Positions 26,129 through 34,916 are shown, counted from the first letter of the stretch. The stretch is 54,294 nt of DNA from Vibrio scophthalmi LMG 19158 (GCF_000222585.1 NZ_AFWE01000201.1:1-54294); one strand, 5' to 3'. The notes: generated by a model not told the origin, from the sequence alone. Program-made: numbers and translations.

Positions 26129-27028
26129 ATGAACCCCAACTTTCAAAAACAGCAGCTTACTGACGAATTTATCCAAGCTGTTCGCGCCAATCCAAGCCAA
26201 ACAGCATTTAAAGCTTATCAAAAAGACCTATTTGAACAAGTTAATACAGAAGCAGTAAAACGTTGGGACGCTATGTTGTCAATGTCTCAAAACTATATCT
26301 ACATCCGCGAGTTCATCGGGCTCTCCGCTTTTCTTTTGATGTACTCTTTTGGATGCTTCATGACAGGGGAGGTCATGTTTTTTGCAGATGGCGTATCCAC
26401 ATTTGGAATTTTATGGAGCTTATTTTTTGGTGGTGTGATTTGGTTTCATTTTGCTGAAACGTATCATCATTATAGGTGCAGTGAGCAAGCTATTGCGATT
26501 CATCGATATAAAAATCAGCCACATTCTCTATTTGTAGCGATGCGTATATCTGCGTGGGTTGGCGTTGTATTCTGTATTGTCATTACCATCTGGGTTGGCC
26601 CGATGGCTTTTGTTGGTGCTGGAGCCTCAGCGCTGATGGCGTTTAAAATGATTGATGCTAAGCGTGTCGACCTGTATTGGACTATTCCCTACGATTCAGT
26701 GCTATTTATTGATGTCATTAGAAAAGATAATTACATCGCGATCTGGTTTAAAGATGTCGATTTTGATCTCGGCACGGAATCTCCACAAATATTTGAAAAT
26801 GTTACAATCTATGGTTTGTCTTGTAAGCCCGAACAATTTGATGACATCCTAACCACTCTAAAATCCAAACTTCATCCAGAAGTGCAATTCTTCGAAAGCC
26901 CAAGTGTAGATAAAAAAATCAACTTCTTCGAAGAAGCAAAAAAATACGATATTTCATTAATAAGCGTCCCTTTGCACGTAAAAGAACAACAAAAAACCGA
27001 GTTCGATTCGACAGAAGACTCATGGTAG
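26129..27028 (+). CDS. VasX-type immunity paralogue, copy 3
   Basis: The 299-residue protein is the most divergent intact copy in its N-terminal half: after the shared MNPNFQKQQLTDEFIQ it has NYIYIREFIGLSAFLLMYSFGCFM instead of the LGPKHLREKAG type. From the third membrane segment (AWVGVVFCIVITIWVGPMAF, about residues 137-158) it rejoins the others, and it ends with EFDSTEDSW. It follows a vasX 3' remnant, so it was probably cognate to a lost effector variant. A 16-bp spacer separates it from copy 4. Confidence 0.8.
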   Translation: MNPNFQKQQLTDEFIQAVRANPSQTAFKAYQKDLFEQVNTEAVKRWDAMLSMSQNYIYIREFIGLSAFLLMYSFGCFMTGEVMFFADGVSTFGILWSLFFGGVIWFHFAETYHHYRCSEQAIAIHRYKNQPHSLFVAMRISAWVGVVFCIVITIWVGPMAFVGAGASALMAFKMIDAKRVDLYWTIPYDSVLFIDVIRKDNYIAIWFKDVDFDLGTESPQIFENVTIYGLSCKPEQFDDILTTLKSKLHPEVQFFESPSVDKKINFFEEAKKYDISLISVPLHVKEQQKTEFDSTEDSW

Positions 27029-27044
27029 GGATTTAGGGATAATC

Positions 27045-27932
27045 ATGAACCCCAACTTTCAAAAACAGCAGCTCACTGACGAATTTATCCAAACTATTCG
27101 CGCCAATCCAAACAGAGCCGGATGGAACTCCTATCAAAAAGAACAGTTTGAAAAAGCTGACGCGGATGCAACAACACATTGGCATGCGATGCTATCCCTT
27201 GGCCCAAAGCATTTGAGAGAGATAGCAGGCATAACCGGTCTAATCGCTCCCTACTTAGTTATATCTTTAATGGGTGGAGAGCTAATGCCTTTATCTGAAG
27301 GCTGGTTCATGATCATTTTAGGAGTCTTTGCCGGCGGTATTGTTTGGCTACACTTTGCTGAAATGTGTTATTACTATCGCTTTAGTGATCAGGCCATGGC
27401 TACGTATGAGCACCAAAATCAGCCTCATTCAGCCTTTACCGCAATGAGAATACTCGCTTGGGTTGGCGTTGTATTCTGTATTGTTATTACCTTTTGGGTT
27501 GGCCCAATGGCTTTTGTTGGTGCTGGAGGCTCAGCGCTGATGGCGTTTAAAATGATTGATGCTAAGCGTGTCGACCTGTATTGGATTATTCCCTACGATT
27601 CAGTGCTAGTTATTGATGTCATTAGAAAAGATAATTACATCGCGATCTGGTTTAAAGATGTTGATTTTGATCTCGGCACAGAATCACCACAAATATTTGA
27701 GAATATTACAATCTACGGATTATTTTGTAAGCCTGAGCAATTTGATGACATCCTCGCCACCTTAAAATCTAAGCTTCACTCAGAAGTGCAATTTTTCGAA
27801 AGCCCAAGTGTAGATAAAAAAATCAATTTCTTCGAAGAATCCAAGAAATACGATATTTCCTTAATCAGCGTTCCTTTACACGAAGAAGTACAACAAAAAA
27901 ACGAATTCGATTCGACAGAAGACTCATGGTAG
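27045..27932 (+). CDS. VasX-type immunity paralogue, copy 4
   Basis: A 295-residue membrane protein with the shared N-terminus, LGPKHLREIAG, hydrophobic segments at about residues 62-80, 87-109 and 137-170, and the C-terminal domain. Its last 246 bases (27687-27932) are identical by eye to those of copy 5 (28591-28836), pointing to recent duplication or gene conversion. It lies 16 bp from both neighbours with the same leader, consistent with one polycistronic array. Confidence 0.8.
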   Translation: MNPNFQKQQLTDEFIQTIRANPNRAGWNSYQKEQFEKADADATTHWHAMLSLGPKHLREIAGITGLIAPYLVISLMGGELMPLSEGWFMIILGVFAGGIVWLHFAEMCYYYRFSDQAMATYEHQNQPHSAFTAMRILAWVGVVFCIVITFWVGPMAFVGAGGSALMAFKMIDAKRVDLYWIIPYDSVLVIDVIRKDNYIAIWFKDVDFDLGTESPQIFENITIYGLFCKPEQFDDILATLKSKLHSEVQFFESPSVDKKINFFEESKKYDISLISVPLHEEVQQKNEFDSTEDSW

Positions 27933-27948
27933 TGATTTAAGGATAATC

Positions 27949-28836
27949 ATGAACCCCAATTTTCAAAAACAACAGCTTACTGACGAATTTATCCAAGCCG
28001 CTCGTGCTAATCCGACGCAAGGTGGTTCAGATGCCTATCAAAAATCGCAATTCAAACAAGTCGATGAGAACACAACAACACGTTGGGATGCAGTGTTGTC
28101 ACTGGGTCCAAAACATTTGAGAGAGAAAGCGGGTTTAACCGGCCTTATAGCTCCTTACTTAATTGTATCTTTAATGGGCGGGGAGTTAATGCCGTTGTCA
28201 GAGGGTTGGTTCATGGTTGTTGCAGGGATCTTCATTGGTTTTATGTCTTGGCTGCACTTTGCTGAAATGTGTTACTACTATCGTTTTGGTGATCAAGCTA
28301 TGGCTATGCACCAACACCAAAACCAGCCCCATTCAGCTTATACTGCGTTAAGAGGCCTAGCGTGGGTTGGCGTAGTATTCTGTATTGTCATTACCATCTG
28401 GGTTGGCCCGATGGCTTTTGTTGGTGCTGGGGCCTCAGCGCTGATGGCGTTTAAAATGATTGATGCTAAGCGTTTCGACATGTATTGGATTATTCCCTAC
28501 GATTCAGTGCTAGTTATTGATGTCATAAGAAAAGATAATTACATCGCGATCTGGTTTAAAGATGTTGATTTTGAGCTCGGCACGGAATCTCCACAAATAT
28601 TTGAGAATATTACAATCTACGGATTATTTTGTAAGCCTGAGCAATTTGATGACATCCTCGCCACCTTAAAATCTAAGCTTCACTCAGAAGTGCAATTTTT
28701 CGAAAGCCCAAGTGTAGATAAAAAAATCAATTTCTTCGAAGAATCCAAGAAATACGATATTTCCTTAATCAGCGTTCCTTTACACGAAGAAGTACAACAA
28801 AAAAACGAATTCGATTCGACAGAAGACTCATGGTAG
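27949..28836 (+). CDS. VasX-type immunity paralogue, copy 5
   Basis: The 295-residue protein has a distinct N-terminal segment (ARANPTQGGSDAYQKSQFKQ, residues about 18-37). Its second membrane segment (WFMVVAGIFIGFMSWLHFAEMC) matches copy 1 rather than copy 4, and its C-terminal third is identical to copy 4 at the DNA level. It is therefore a mosaic of other copies. Likely inner-membrane immunity protein without its own effector. Confidence 0.8.
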   Translation: MNPNFQKQQLTDEFIQAARANPTQGGSDAYQKSQFKQVDENTTTRWDAVLSLGPKHLREKAGLTGLIAPYLIVSLMGGELMPLSEGWFMVVAGIFIGFMSWLHFAEMCYYYRFGDQAMAMHQHQNQPHSAYTALRGLAWVGVVFCIVITIWVGPMAFVGAGASALMAFKMIDAKRFDMYWIIPYDSVLVIDVIRKDNYIAIWFKDVDFELGTESPQIFENITIYGLFCKPEQFDDILATLKSKLHSEVQFFESPSVDKKINFFEESKKYDISLISVPLHEEVQQKNEFDSTEDSW

Positions 28837-28852
28837 GGATTTAGGGATAAGT

Positions 28853-29740
28853 ATGAACCCCAACTTTCAGACACAACAGTTAACTGACGAATTTATCCTA
28901 ACTATTCGCGCCAATCCAAACAGAGCAGGATGGAGAGCCTACCAAAAAATACAGTTTGAAAAGGTAAACTCAAGGCCGACAAAGAACTGGGATGCCATGC
29001 TATCCCTTGGCCCAAAGCATTTACGAGAAAAAGCAGGTATAGCAGCTCTTATCGCTCCCTACTTAATTATATCTTTGATGGGCGGAGAGTTAATGCCTTT
29101 ATCTGAAGGCTGGTTCATGATTATTGTAGGAATCTTTGCTGGCGGTATTGTTTGGCTGCACTTTGCTGAAATGTGCAACCACTATCGCTTTAGCGAGCAA
29201 GCTATGGCTGCGCACCAACACCAAAACCAACCCCATTCCGCTTATACCGCGTTAAGAGCCTTAGCTTGGGTTGGCGTTGTATTTTGTATTTTTATCACGA
29301 TTTGGGTTGGGCCAATGGCTTTTGTTGGTGCGGGCGCTTCTGCATTAATGGCATTTAAACTAGTCGGAGCCAAACGTCAGGATATCTATACGACTATCCC
29401 TTATGACTCAGTGTTGTGTCTAGATGTAATAAAAAAAATGGACTATATCGCCATTTGGTACAAAGGTAATGATGTCAGTACCGATCCCGAATCGCCAGAA
29501 ATATATGAATGCATAACCGCCTATGAAATATATTGTCAACCAGAGCAATTTGATGACATCTTAACCACTCTAAAATCCAAACTTCACCCAGAAGTGCAAA
29601 TTGTAGAAAGCGAGAGTTTAGACGACAGTATCAACTTCTTCGAAGAGTCTAAAAAATACGACATTTCATTAATAAGCGTCCCTTTACACGAAGAAGTACA
29701 ACAAAAAAACGAGTTCGATTCGACAGAAGACTCATGGTAA
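28853..29740 (+). CDS. VasX-type immunity paralogue, copy 6
   Basis: The 295-residue last array member begins with the same 99 bases (28838-28936) as copy 1 (24253-24351), including the leader. In the middle it also shares LVxAKRQDIYTTIPYDSVLCLDVIK with copy 1, but its tail (EEVQQKNEFDSTEDSW) is that of copies 4 and 5. The region around residues 190-230 (KKMDYIAIWYKGNDVSTDPESPEIYEC) is its own. This mixture fits recombination between the array's ends. Confidence 0.8.
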   Translation: MNPNFQTQQLTDEFILTIRANPNRAGWRAYQKIQFEKVNSRPTKNWDAMLSLGPKHLREKAGIAALIAPYLIISLMGGELMPLSEGWFMIIVGIFAGGIVWLHFAEMCNHYRFSEQAMAAHQHQNQPHSAYTALRALAWVGVVFCIFITIWVGPMAFVGAGASALMAFKLVGAKRQDIYTTIPYDSVLCLDVIKKMDYIAIWYKGNDVSTDPESPEIYECITAYEIYCQPEQFDDILTTLKSKLHPEVQIVESESLDDSINFFEESKKYDISLISVPLHEEVQQKNEFDSTEDSW

Positions 29741-29977
29741 TCCAGCAAGACAATCTGGACTCGGTTACGTCTATCCTCGAAAAGACGGCATGTAAGATCA
29801 GGTGATTTAGCAAATTTAGATTACCGGCCTATAATCAAGCGCCGCAGCAATGCTGGCTTCATGTCGCTAGCATACGGGCGTATAATGCTGAGATTAAGTA
29901 GGCAAAGAGCGCATTGCTGCGTATGAACGATTATGGCAAACCCCGAATATAAAGAGACATTAGACAAACTGGATTAG
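29741..29977 (+). other. gap after the immunity array with decayed coding-like sequence
   Basis: No intact gene is visible. Short frames look like degraded protein code: AYNAEIK, stop, AKSALLRMNDYGKP around 29880-29940, and MANPEYKETLDKLD from the ATG at 29933. A small palindrome ATACG-GG-CGTAT lies near 29871-29882. I read this as a pseudogene scar at the array's right junction, with low confidence. Confidence 0.3.
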
Positions 29978-30484
29978 GTGAGCGTCTGTTTGTATCGCAT
30001 GGGGATCAGTTGCTTTTCACTATCGCTACTCGCTCTATCAACGATTCTAAGTGGTCTTTTTACTCACTTGTCAGAGTATTACTCCATAACCTTGCTAGTG
30101 ATCTGCATATCAGCGGCTTTAACTGCCGCAAACCTTCACGTGTACAGTAAACATGTTCGAGCGGTGATTTGCTGGTCGGCTTGGATTGGAATTTTACTGA
30201 TGTTAAGCGACGCTTCCCAAAGCCGAGTATGGCTATCGTTAGGGTTTCTGTTTATCACGTTCTCGGGTATTGCGCTTAAAGAGTCGTTTTGCTTTAAAGT
30301 GCTCGGTTTAAAGCTTGTTCCCGTATTATTGGCGCTCTCTACGTTCTCTCTATGGCTTGAACAGCCTTGGGGTGGTTCTGTTTTATTGGCATTGGCGGGG
30401 CTGGTTATGGGCAACTTATCAATCGCAAAATGGCGCATGCCACTTCACTTTGATATTGGTAATAAAGCCAACTACGAAATCTAG
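29978..30484 (+). CDS. DUF2301-like integral membrane protein
   Basis: A 168-residue, very hydrophobic protein with about six membrane segments. The stretch GIALKESFCFKVLGLKLVPVLLALS in the middle resembles the conserved core of DUF2301 proteins, whose function is unknown. It starts at GTG 29978; an ATG at 29999 is also possible. It follows the immunity array but is not related to it, so it is probably the chromosomal backbone beyond the T6SS island. Confidence 0.6.
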   Translation: MSVCLYRMGISCFSLSLLALSTILSGLFTHLSEYYSITLLVICISAALTAANLHVYSKHVRAVICWSAWIGILLMLSDASQSRVWLSLGFLFITFSGIALKESFCFKVLGLKLVPVLLALSTFSLWLEQPWGGSVLLALAGLVMGNLSIAKWRMPLHFDIGNKANYEI

Positions 30485-30518
30485 GCCATTTCGTTACATT
30501 TCGTTGCCAGCACGACAC

Positions 30519-30536
30519 GCAAGTAACGCTACTTGC
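30519..30536 (+). terminator. weak hairpin after the membrane protein gene
   Basis: GCAAGTA and TACTTGC pair across 4 bases and are followed by TTTA only, so any termination would be weak. Confidence 0.35.
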
Positions 30537-30573
30537 TTTAGCCCAAGGGCCAAAGCAACGCTAGTGAAGCAGT

Positions 30574-30786
30574 TTAACCCTTATATTCGATAACTTGCTC
30601 AATAAAATCCGATTCACTGAACCACATAACGCGGCCAATATAAGCGTTATCCCTCAACTCGGTATCGATTTGTGCGGCAATTCTTGCCGTCATTTGAATC
30701 CAGCCATCCTGCTCATTGAGACCATCGATAAAATCGCTGACTATCGCTTTTGCATTGTCATCTAACTGCAAGCTTATAAAATTCAT
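30574..30786 (-). CDS. small acidic protein of unknown function
   Basis: A 70-residue acidic protein (MNFISLQLDDNAKAIVSDFIDG at the start, then FSESDFIEQVIEYKG at the end) with no signal or membrane segment. AAGAAG precedes the ATG. I do not recognise it. It lies between the terminator of the zinc-ribbon/SPFH pair and the end of the membrane protein gene, so it is its own unit. Confidence 0.55.
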   Translation of the reverse strand: MNFISLQLDDNAKAIVSDFIDGLNEQDGWIQMTARIAAQIDTELRDNAYIGRVMWFSESDFIEQVIEYKG

Positions 30787-30813
30787 TATTTCTTCTTAAC
30801 TCTCGCTATCAAC

Positions 30814-30839
30814 AAAAAAGCTCCCATTACAGGAGCTTT
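30814..30839 (-). terminator. terminator of the SPFH/zinc-ribbon operon
   Basis: On the minus strand an 8-bp stem (aaagctcc / ggagcttt) is followed by a T-run (the A-run at 30814-30819 on plus). It lies just past the zinc-ribbon gene. Confidence 0.75.
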
Positions 30840-30874
30840 CCAATAACAAATATTATTACACAGCGAAATGAATA

Positions 30875-31963
30875 CTAGTATTCCATTCTATGGTAAATCA
30901 CCGCGATTCCGATAGAAACCGTCAGCACCAGCGTAGCCATAAACGTAACCTTAAATGGGCAATACGGACGCTCACCCGTCACTTCCCCCGTTTGGGCATT
31001 CACTAACACACGGTAAACCTTTTCTCGATAACGATAAGAGGAGACCCAGACAGGCAAAATCAAGTGTTTAAAGGTAGCATCAGTGTAGGTTGAATCTCTC
31101 GTGCTGATTATTTGTTTATCGCCCCCGATATCACGATCGATCGTGGTTTCAATCTTCTCTTGCATACGTACTTTGGCATCTGCGTAACCTTCTTTAAGAT
31201 TCACTTGGTACAGTTCAGCCTGATACCCTTGCAAGTAACTGTCGGTGTAATCCACCAGCTTAGACAGATCCCATGGCTCTAATTGATGCAGTTGCGTGGT
31301 ATCAAGCGAGTATGTGGCAGGGACAAGCACATCATCAAAGTTATTGGTTACATGCCCGGAAGCAAAATACCAACGAGTACGGGTTTCCGTGCGCGTTTCT
31401 GTTTTACCGTCAGAGTTGGTCACCGTTACCGATTCTTTATAATTAACCCCTTTTTTTCCTGTATAGGAAGTCGCAACATTACAGTCATAAGTCCAATACG
31501 GAATATACACTCCTTGGAAACGATCCAGCTTTTCTGCATGCTTTTTCAGATTATGAGGCGCTAACCATAACCCTTTTACCCAGGAGCTAAAATTGGAGAT
31601 AGCTTGTTCACGTTTGATCTGAAAAGGAATAATACCTTGTGGCTTAATACGCTTAGTATTCTCAGCTCGAGAAAGCACTAACGGCGTATCGCAAAACGCA
31701 CAATGTGTCGCTTTCACATCAGAGCCAAACTCGGTTGTCGCACCACAGCTCTCGCACTGAATCATGCGTGACTCGATCTTCTCCTGACAAGCGTCAAAAT
31801 TATTTAAATAACTCTCTAGATCGACCTCATGATGCGCCTCTTTTACCGTTAGCGGTTGCTCTATCTCCACTTCAAACTGGCAATGGTTACAAATCAGCGA
31901 AGTCGTACCGGGTTCATAAGATAAATCGGCAGCACAACTCTTGCACTTTACATCGACTAACAT
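30875..31963 (-). CDS. double zinc-ribbon membrane protein (YdjG-like)
   Basis: The 362-residue protein begins with two zinc ribbons: CKSCAADL...CNHC (about residues 6-31) and CESCGATTEF...CAFC (about 70-93). A beta-rich region follows (about 130-320, including WTYDCNVATSYTG) and one C-terminal membrane helix (about 338-357). This pattern recalls the TFIIB-type zinc-ribbon protein YdjG of Bacillus subtilis, encoded with an SPFH protein. Here too the SPFH gene lies directly upstream, 3 bases away, so they form a pair. A role in membrane stress or protein sorting is plausible but unproved. Confidence 0.7.
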   Translation of the reverse strand: MLVDVKCKSCAADLSYEPGTTSLICNHCQFEVEIEQPLTVKEAHHEVDLESYLNNFDACQEKIESRMIQCESCGATTEFGSDVKATHCAFCDTPLVLSRAENTKRIKPQGIIPFQIKREQAISNFSSWVKGLWLAPHNLKKHAEKLDRFQGVYIPYWTYDCNVATSYTGKKGVNYKESVTVTNSDGKTETRTETRTRWYFASGHVTNNFDDVLVPATYSLDTTQLHQLEPWDLSKLVDYTDSYLQGYQAELYQVNLKEGYADAKVRMQEKIETTIDRDIGGDKQIISTRDSTYTDATFKHLILPVWVSSYRYREKVYRVLVNAQTGEVTGERPYCPFKVTFMATLVLTVSIGIAVIYHRMEY

Positions 31964-31966
31964 CCG

Positions 31967-33097
31967 TTACGCTCCTGGGATCGGTGGTGGTGCGGCTTGA
32001 AACAGATTTTGTAGCTCTGCGACTGTGCTGGCTTTCTCCCATGCTGCCATACCTTGCTTCCATACCAAAGAATCTTGGCTGATTTGTCCTGCGGTGATTT
32101 GATGCTGAAGAGTGTCTAGCGCGAACGGCCCTGCTTGCTGCCCATTCACCGCCACAAAATACTCACTCTGTTGTGGCAATGGTGGCGGAGCAATCTGTGA
32201 TTGAGAGCTCTGAGGTTGGGAGTGTTGTTGCGCCCCTTGTTGTGGGGTCATCGCTTGTGCCATTTGCTGCGCCATCGCAAAACCCATCCCCATTTCCATT
32301 CCTGCGCTGGCATTACCACCCCCATTTTGCGCAGCGGCCTCTAACGCTTCTGCCGCTTGGAATTGGGTATACTGATTCAAGTTACCAAGAATGCCCATTG
32401 AAGAACGCTTATCCAGCGCCTCTTCTACTTCTGGCGGTAGCGAAATGTTCTCGACCATGAACTTCGCGAGCGTCAAACCATAAGTGGCGAAGTCACCGTT
32501 CATTTTTTCTCGCATTAGCAGCGCAAATTCATCATAGTTTGCCGCCATATCAAGCACGGGTAACTTACTTTCGCCCACCGCATCGGTAAAACGAGCGACC
32601 GCCATCGTGCGCAACTGCCCCTGTATTTCATCGATTTGGAAACAACCGTCAGTACCGACCACTTGCTCAAGCAACTTTAGTGGTTCACTCACGCGAATAT
32701 CATAATTACCAAAAGCACGAAGACGTACAGGACCAAACTCAGGGTCTCGCAACATAATAGGATTTTTCGTTCCCCATTTGTTGTTAGTAAATAGGCGCAT
32801 ATTGACGAAGTAGACTTCAGCCTTGAAAGGTGAATTAAAACCATGTTTCCAACCTTTCAGCGTACTGAGAATAGGCAGGTTCGCGGTGGTGAGTTGATAC
32901 ATGCCAGATTCAAATACGTCGGCAATTTGGCCTTCGTTGACGAAAATGGCAACTTGCCCCTGACGTACGGTTAACTGAGCGCCATTCTTGATCTCATTTT
33001 GATGGCGCTCAAAACGCCACACCAAGGTGTCATTGCTATCGTCAATCCACTCGACGATATCAATAAACTCGCCCATTATTTTATTCCAAAAACCCAT
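31967..33097 (-). CDS. SPFH-domain protein with C-terminal GYF_2 domain (YdjI-like)
   Basis: The 376-residue protein has an SPFH/virion-core-type domain (about residues 20-250, e.g. LTVRQGQVAIFVNEGQIADVFESG). A Gln/Met/Gly-rich linker follows (about 255-320), then a GYF_2 domain (YFVAVNGQQAGPFALDTLQ...LVWKQGMAAW, about 323-372). The open frame extends to 33127, but AGAGG precedes the ATG at 33097 (MGFWNKIMGEF), which I take as the start. It is the first gene of a pair with the zinc-ribbon membrane protein, which may tether it to the membrane. Confidence 0.75.
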   Translation of the reverse strand: MGFWNKIMGEFIDIVEWIDDSNDTLVWRFERHQNEIKNGAQLTVRQGQVAIFVNEGQIADVFESGMYQLTTANLPILSTLKGWKHGFNSPFKAEVYFVNMRLFTNNKWGTKNPIMLRDPEFGPVRLRAFGNYDIRVSEPLKLLEQVVGTDGCFQIDEIQGQLRTMAVARFTDAVGESKLPVLDMAANYDEFALLMREKMNGDFATYGLTLAKFMVENISLPPEVEEALDKRSSMGILGNLNQYTQFQAAEALEAAAQNGGGNASAGMEMGMGFAMAQQMAQAMTPQQGAQQHSQPQSSQSQIAPPPLPQQSEYFVAVNGQQAGPFALDTLQHQITAGQISQDSLVWKQGMAAWEKASTVAELQNLFQAAPPPIPGA

Positions 33098-33507
33098 ATC
33101 AACCTCTATTCCCTGATCTGGTAACATTCAGCTCTAACTAAATGAAACTTATTGAATAATTATCCGATAGAGAGCACATGGTCACAAGGGCAAAACGGTG
33201 AGCTATCTCGTAACTAGAGCGATTGAGGAAACACGAGATAGGCAGGGTTTAAGATTCGGTTAACTAAACATCAGAGAAATTTCATCTATAAACAGTCATA
33301 TTCACATTGGGATATGCCACTTTAGCGGCGATTTAAACGGCAAGGAAGAAAATGGATCGATGCTGAGAATGATACTCAGGTGGGATATTCACTGAGCAAG
33401 CTTAGAAAACGGCTTAACCAAATTTGAGCCGATACAACAAAGCATTAATTAAAAGATTTTAATGAACAAAAGGGGCTAAGCAGCCCCTTGTAGAATGATA
33501 CGCGTGA
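33098..33507. other. gene-free stretch
   Basis: I see no convincing gene. It carries CTATCTCG (33203-33210) paired with CGAGATAG (33234-33241) across 23 bases, and at its right side the terminator of the next minus-strand gene. Confidence 0.5.
33470..33489 (-). terminator. terminator of the small lipoprotein gene
   Basis: AAGGGGCT and AGCCCCTT pair across four bases. Reading on the minus strand, TTTTGTT follows. It lies 19 bases beyond the lipoprotein stop. Confidence 0.65.
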
Positions 33508-33825
33508 TTAATTAACGCATTGATAAAGCTGAGTATAACGCGTAGAAATACAGCCAAATAACTTATCACGACGAGCGCATTTATCTAGCGGAGTACCAAA
33601 AACCTGTGCGCCTTTGAATCCCCAAGCTTTACAGCCGTTTTCTGCCATTAAAAAAGCTTCTTGTTCGTCAATCACTGCCTGCTGAAGCAAGCCTTCATCA
33701 TAGGCTAGCGTGATAGTTGCATCACCCTTACTGCCATCAGTCACGAACCAATTTTTGTTTACAGGAGTAGCACACGCAGTCAAATTAGCCGCGATAACAA
33801 GAGCGACAATCGTTTTGAATCTCAT
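33508..33825 (-). CDS. small lipoprotein, YecR-like
   Basis: A 105-residue protein with a lipoprotein signal (ALVIAANLTACAT, lipidated Cys near residue 18). The mature part has GCKAWGFKGAQVFGTPLDKC and ends YQCVN, with several conserved-looking cysteines, as I recall for YecR-like lipoproteins. Function is unknown. It is a single gene with its own terminator. Confidence 0.6.
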   Translation of the reverse strand: MRFKTIVALVIAANLTACATPVNKNWFVTDGSKGDATITLAYDEGLLQQAVIDEQEAFLMAENGCKAWGFKGAQVFGTPLDKCARRDKLFGCISTRYTQLYQCVN

Positions 33826-34195
33826 TGGGTTTCTAGTTTTATGATTCTTAAAAGGTGGCGCATTTTACACAAATTTTCGCGCTACGCATTACTAAAATAT
33901 ACGCGCATCATTTGCTATTTTATTCGCCCCCAAATGCACATCCCTAACCTCGTTAGAGACGCCCCCATGATTGATGTGCAGACTCAAAGTCGATACCATC
34001 TATTGCTTTACCACTCAGCAGTATTTTTATCGTAAAAATAGCGAGTTATGCTCAAGATATAAATCTATTCTGAAGATATAAGGCTTAAACCTTGTAGGTG
34101 ATAAGGTCGTAGAAAAGCATTAAAATATGTGCACAAAGTCATGTTGAGTTAGTCACACAGATTAGCTGAGTAGATATTACTAGAAAACAAAAACG

Positions 34196-34223
34196 AAAAA
34201 GCCCCAGCATTTCTGCTGGGGCT
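34196..34223 (-). terminator. terminator after tRNA-Ser
   Basis: A perfect 10-bp stem (agccccagca / tgctggggct) with a T-run on the minus strand directly follows the tRNA 3' end. Confidence 0.85.
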
Positions 34224-34230
34224 TAGAATG

Positions 34231-34318
34231 TGGCGGTGAGTGAGAGATTCGAACTCTCGATACGTTGCCGTATACACACTTTCCAGGCGTGCTCCTTCAG
34301 CCACTCGGACAACTCACC
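34231..34318 (-). tRNA. tRNA-Ser (anticodon GGA)
   Basis: On the minus strand the 88-base sequence starts GGTGAGTTGTCCGAGTGG, has anticodon loop CTGGAAA (anticodon GGA, reading UCC/UCU), a long variable arm (GTATACGGCAACGTAT), the T-loop GTTCGAATC and an encoded CCA end. It closely matches E. coli tRNA-Ser(GGA). A terminator follows. Confidence 0.97.
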
Positions 34319-34466
34319 GAATCGTTAACAACTTGGCTAACGAGGCGCTAATTTAATGATTCTATAGAGTTAGGTCAAGCCAAAAGGCAAAAAAATAACG
34401 TACTAACGGATCGATTGGTCACTCTCTAGCTAAATTGATGACACTTTGTCCATCAAATTCGAGCAC

Positions 34467-34916
34467 TTACGCTTGTGAACAGTAACCCGGTACCTTAAAC
34501 CACTTACGGCATAGATCTAAGAAGTAACCATACAATACGCCCATCGCACAAGAAACAACCGCATTGGAAGCGACAGCAGTAATAATTTGGTCAGTTGATG
34601 CTCCAACCGTATAGAGAATACCGGCATAAACAGGAGATTGGAACAGTACATACGCGACCAAATCTGACAGGTTCTTCATCCGTTTAGACAATGAAACTCG
34701 GGCGCCTTGGCGCAAAATGAAATCTCTAAACACACCGTAGGGCCAAGCAATGGCAATATTGACTGGGATAGAAAGCAATCGAGAAGCCAGTGACTGCTCA
34801 AATGTCATACCCGAAATGAAAATTTCGATAAACATGCCTGAAATAAAGCAGAACACCACCATCGCAAACGTATCTGCTACTGCGCCACGAAAACAGAAAG
34901 ACCCACGAGCTTTCAT
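34467..34916 (-). CDS. alaE: L-alanine exporter AlaE
   Basis: The 149-residue inner-membrane protein with four hydrophobic segments matches Ala[20 protein letters not shown] at the N-terminus, [21 protein letters not shown] and [13 protein letters not shown] in the middle. AlaE exports L-alanine to prevent its toxic build-up. It is a single gene in the gap between tRNA-Ser and a hybrid kinase, with normal family length. Confidence 0.9.
   Translation of the reverse strand: MKARGSFCFRGAVADTFAMVVFCFISGMFIEIFISGMTFEQSLASRLLSIPVNIAIAWPYGVFRDFILRQGARVSLSKRMKNLSDLVAYVLFQSPVYAGILYTVGASTDQIITAVASNAVVSCAMGVLYGYFLDLCRKWFKVPGYCSQA

Noticed and set aside
28680-28874. 64-codon minus-strand frame over the copy 5/copy 6 junction
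   Set aside because: It is only the antisense of the conserved immunity tail and leader.
24268-29740. Immunity array as a CRISPR-like or satellite repeat
   Set aside because: The repeat units are whole protein genes of about 900 bp with diverged interiors, not short direct repeats with spacers.
33841-34035. 64-codon open frame between the lipoprotein gene and tRNA-Ser
   Set aside because: No ribosome-binding site, AT-rich intergenic composition, and no recognisable protein features.
34231-34318. tRNA-Ser as an integration site of a genomic island
   Set aside because: No integrase gene or duplicated tRNA 3' end was seen nearby, and the neighbours look like ordinary chromosome.
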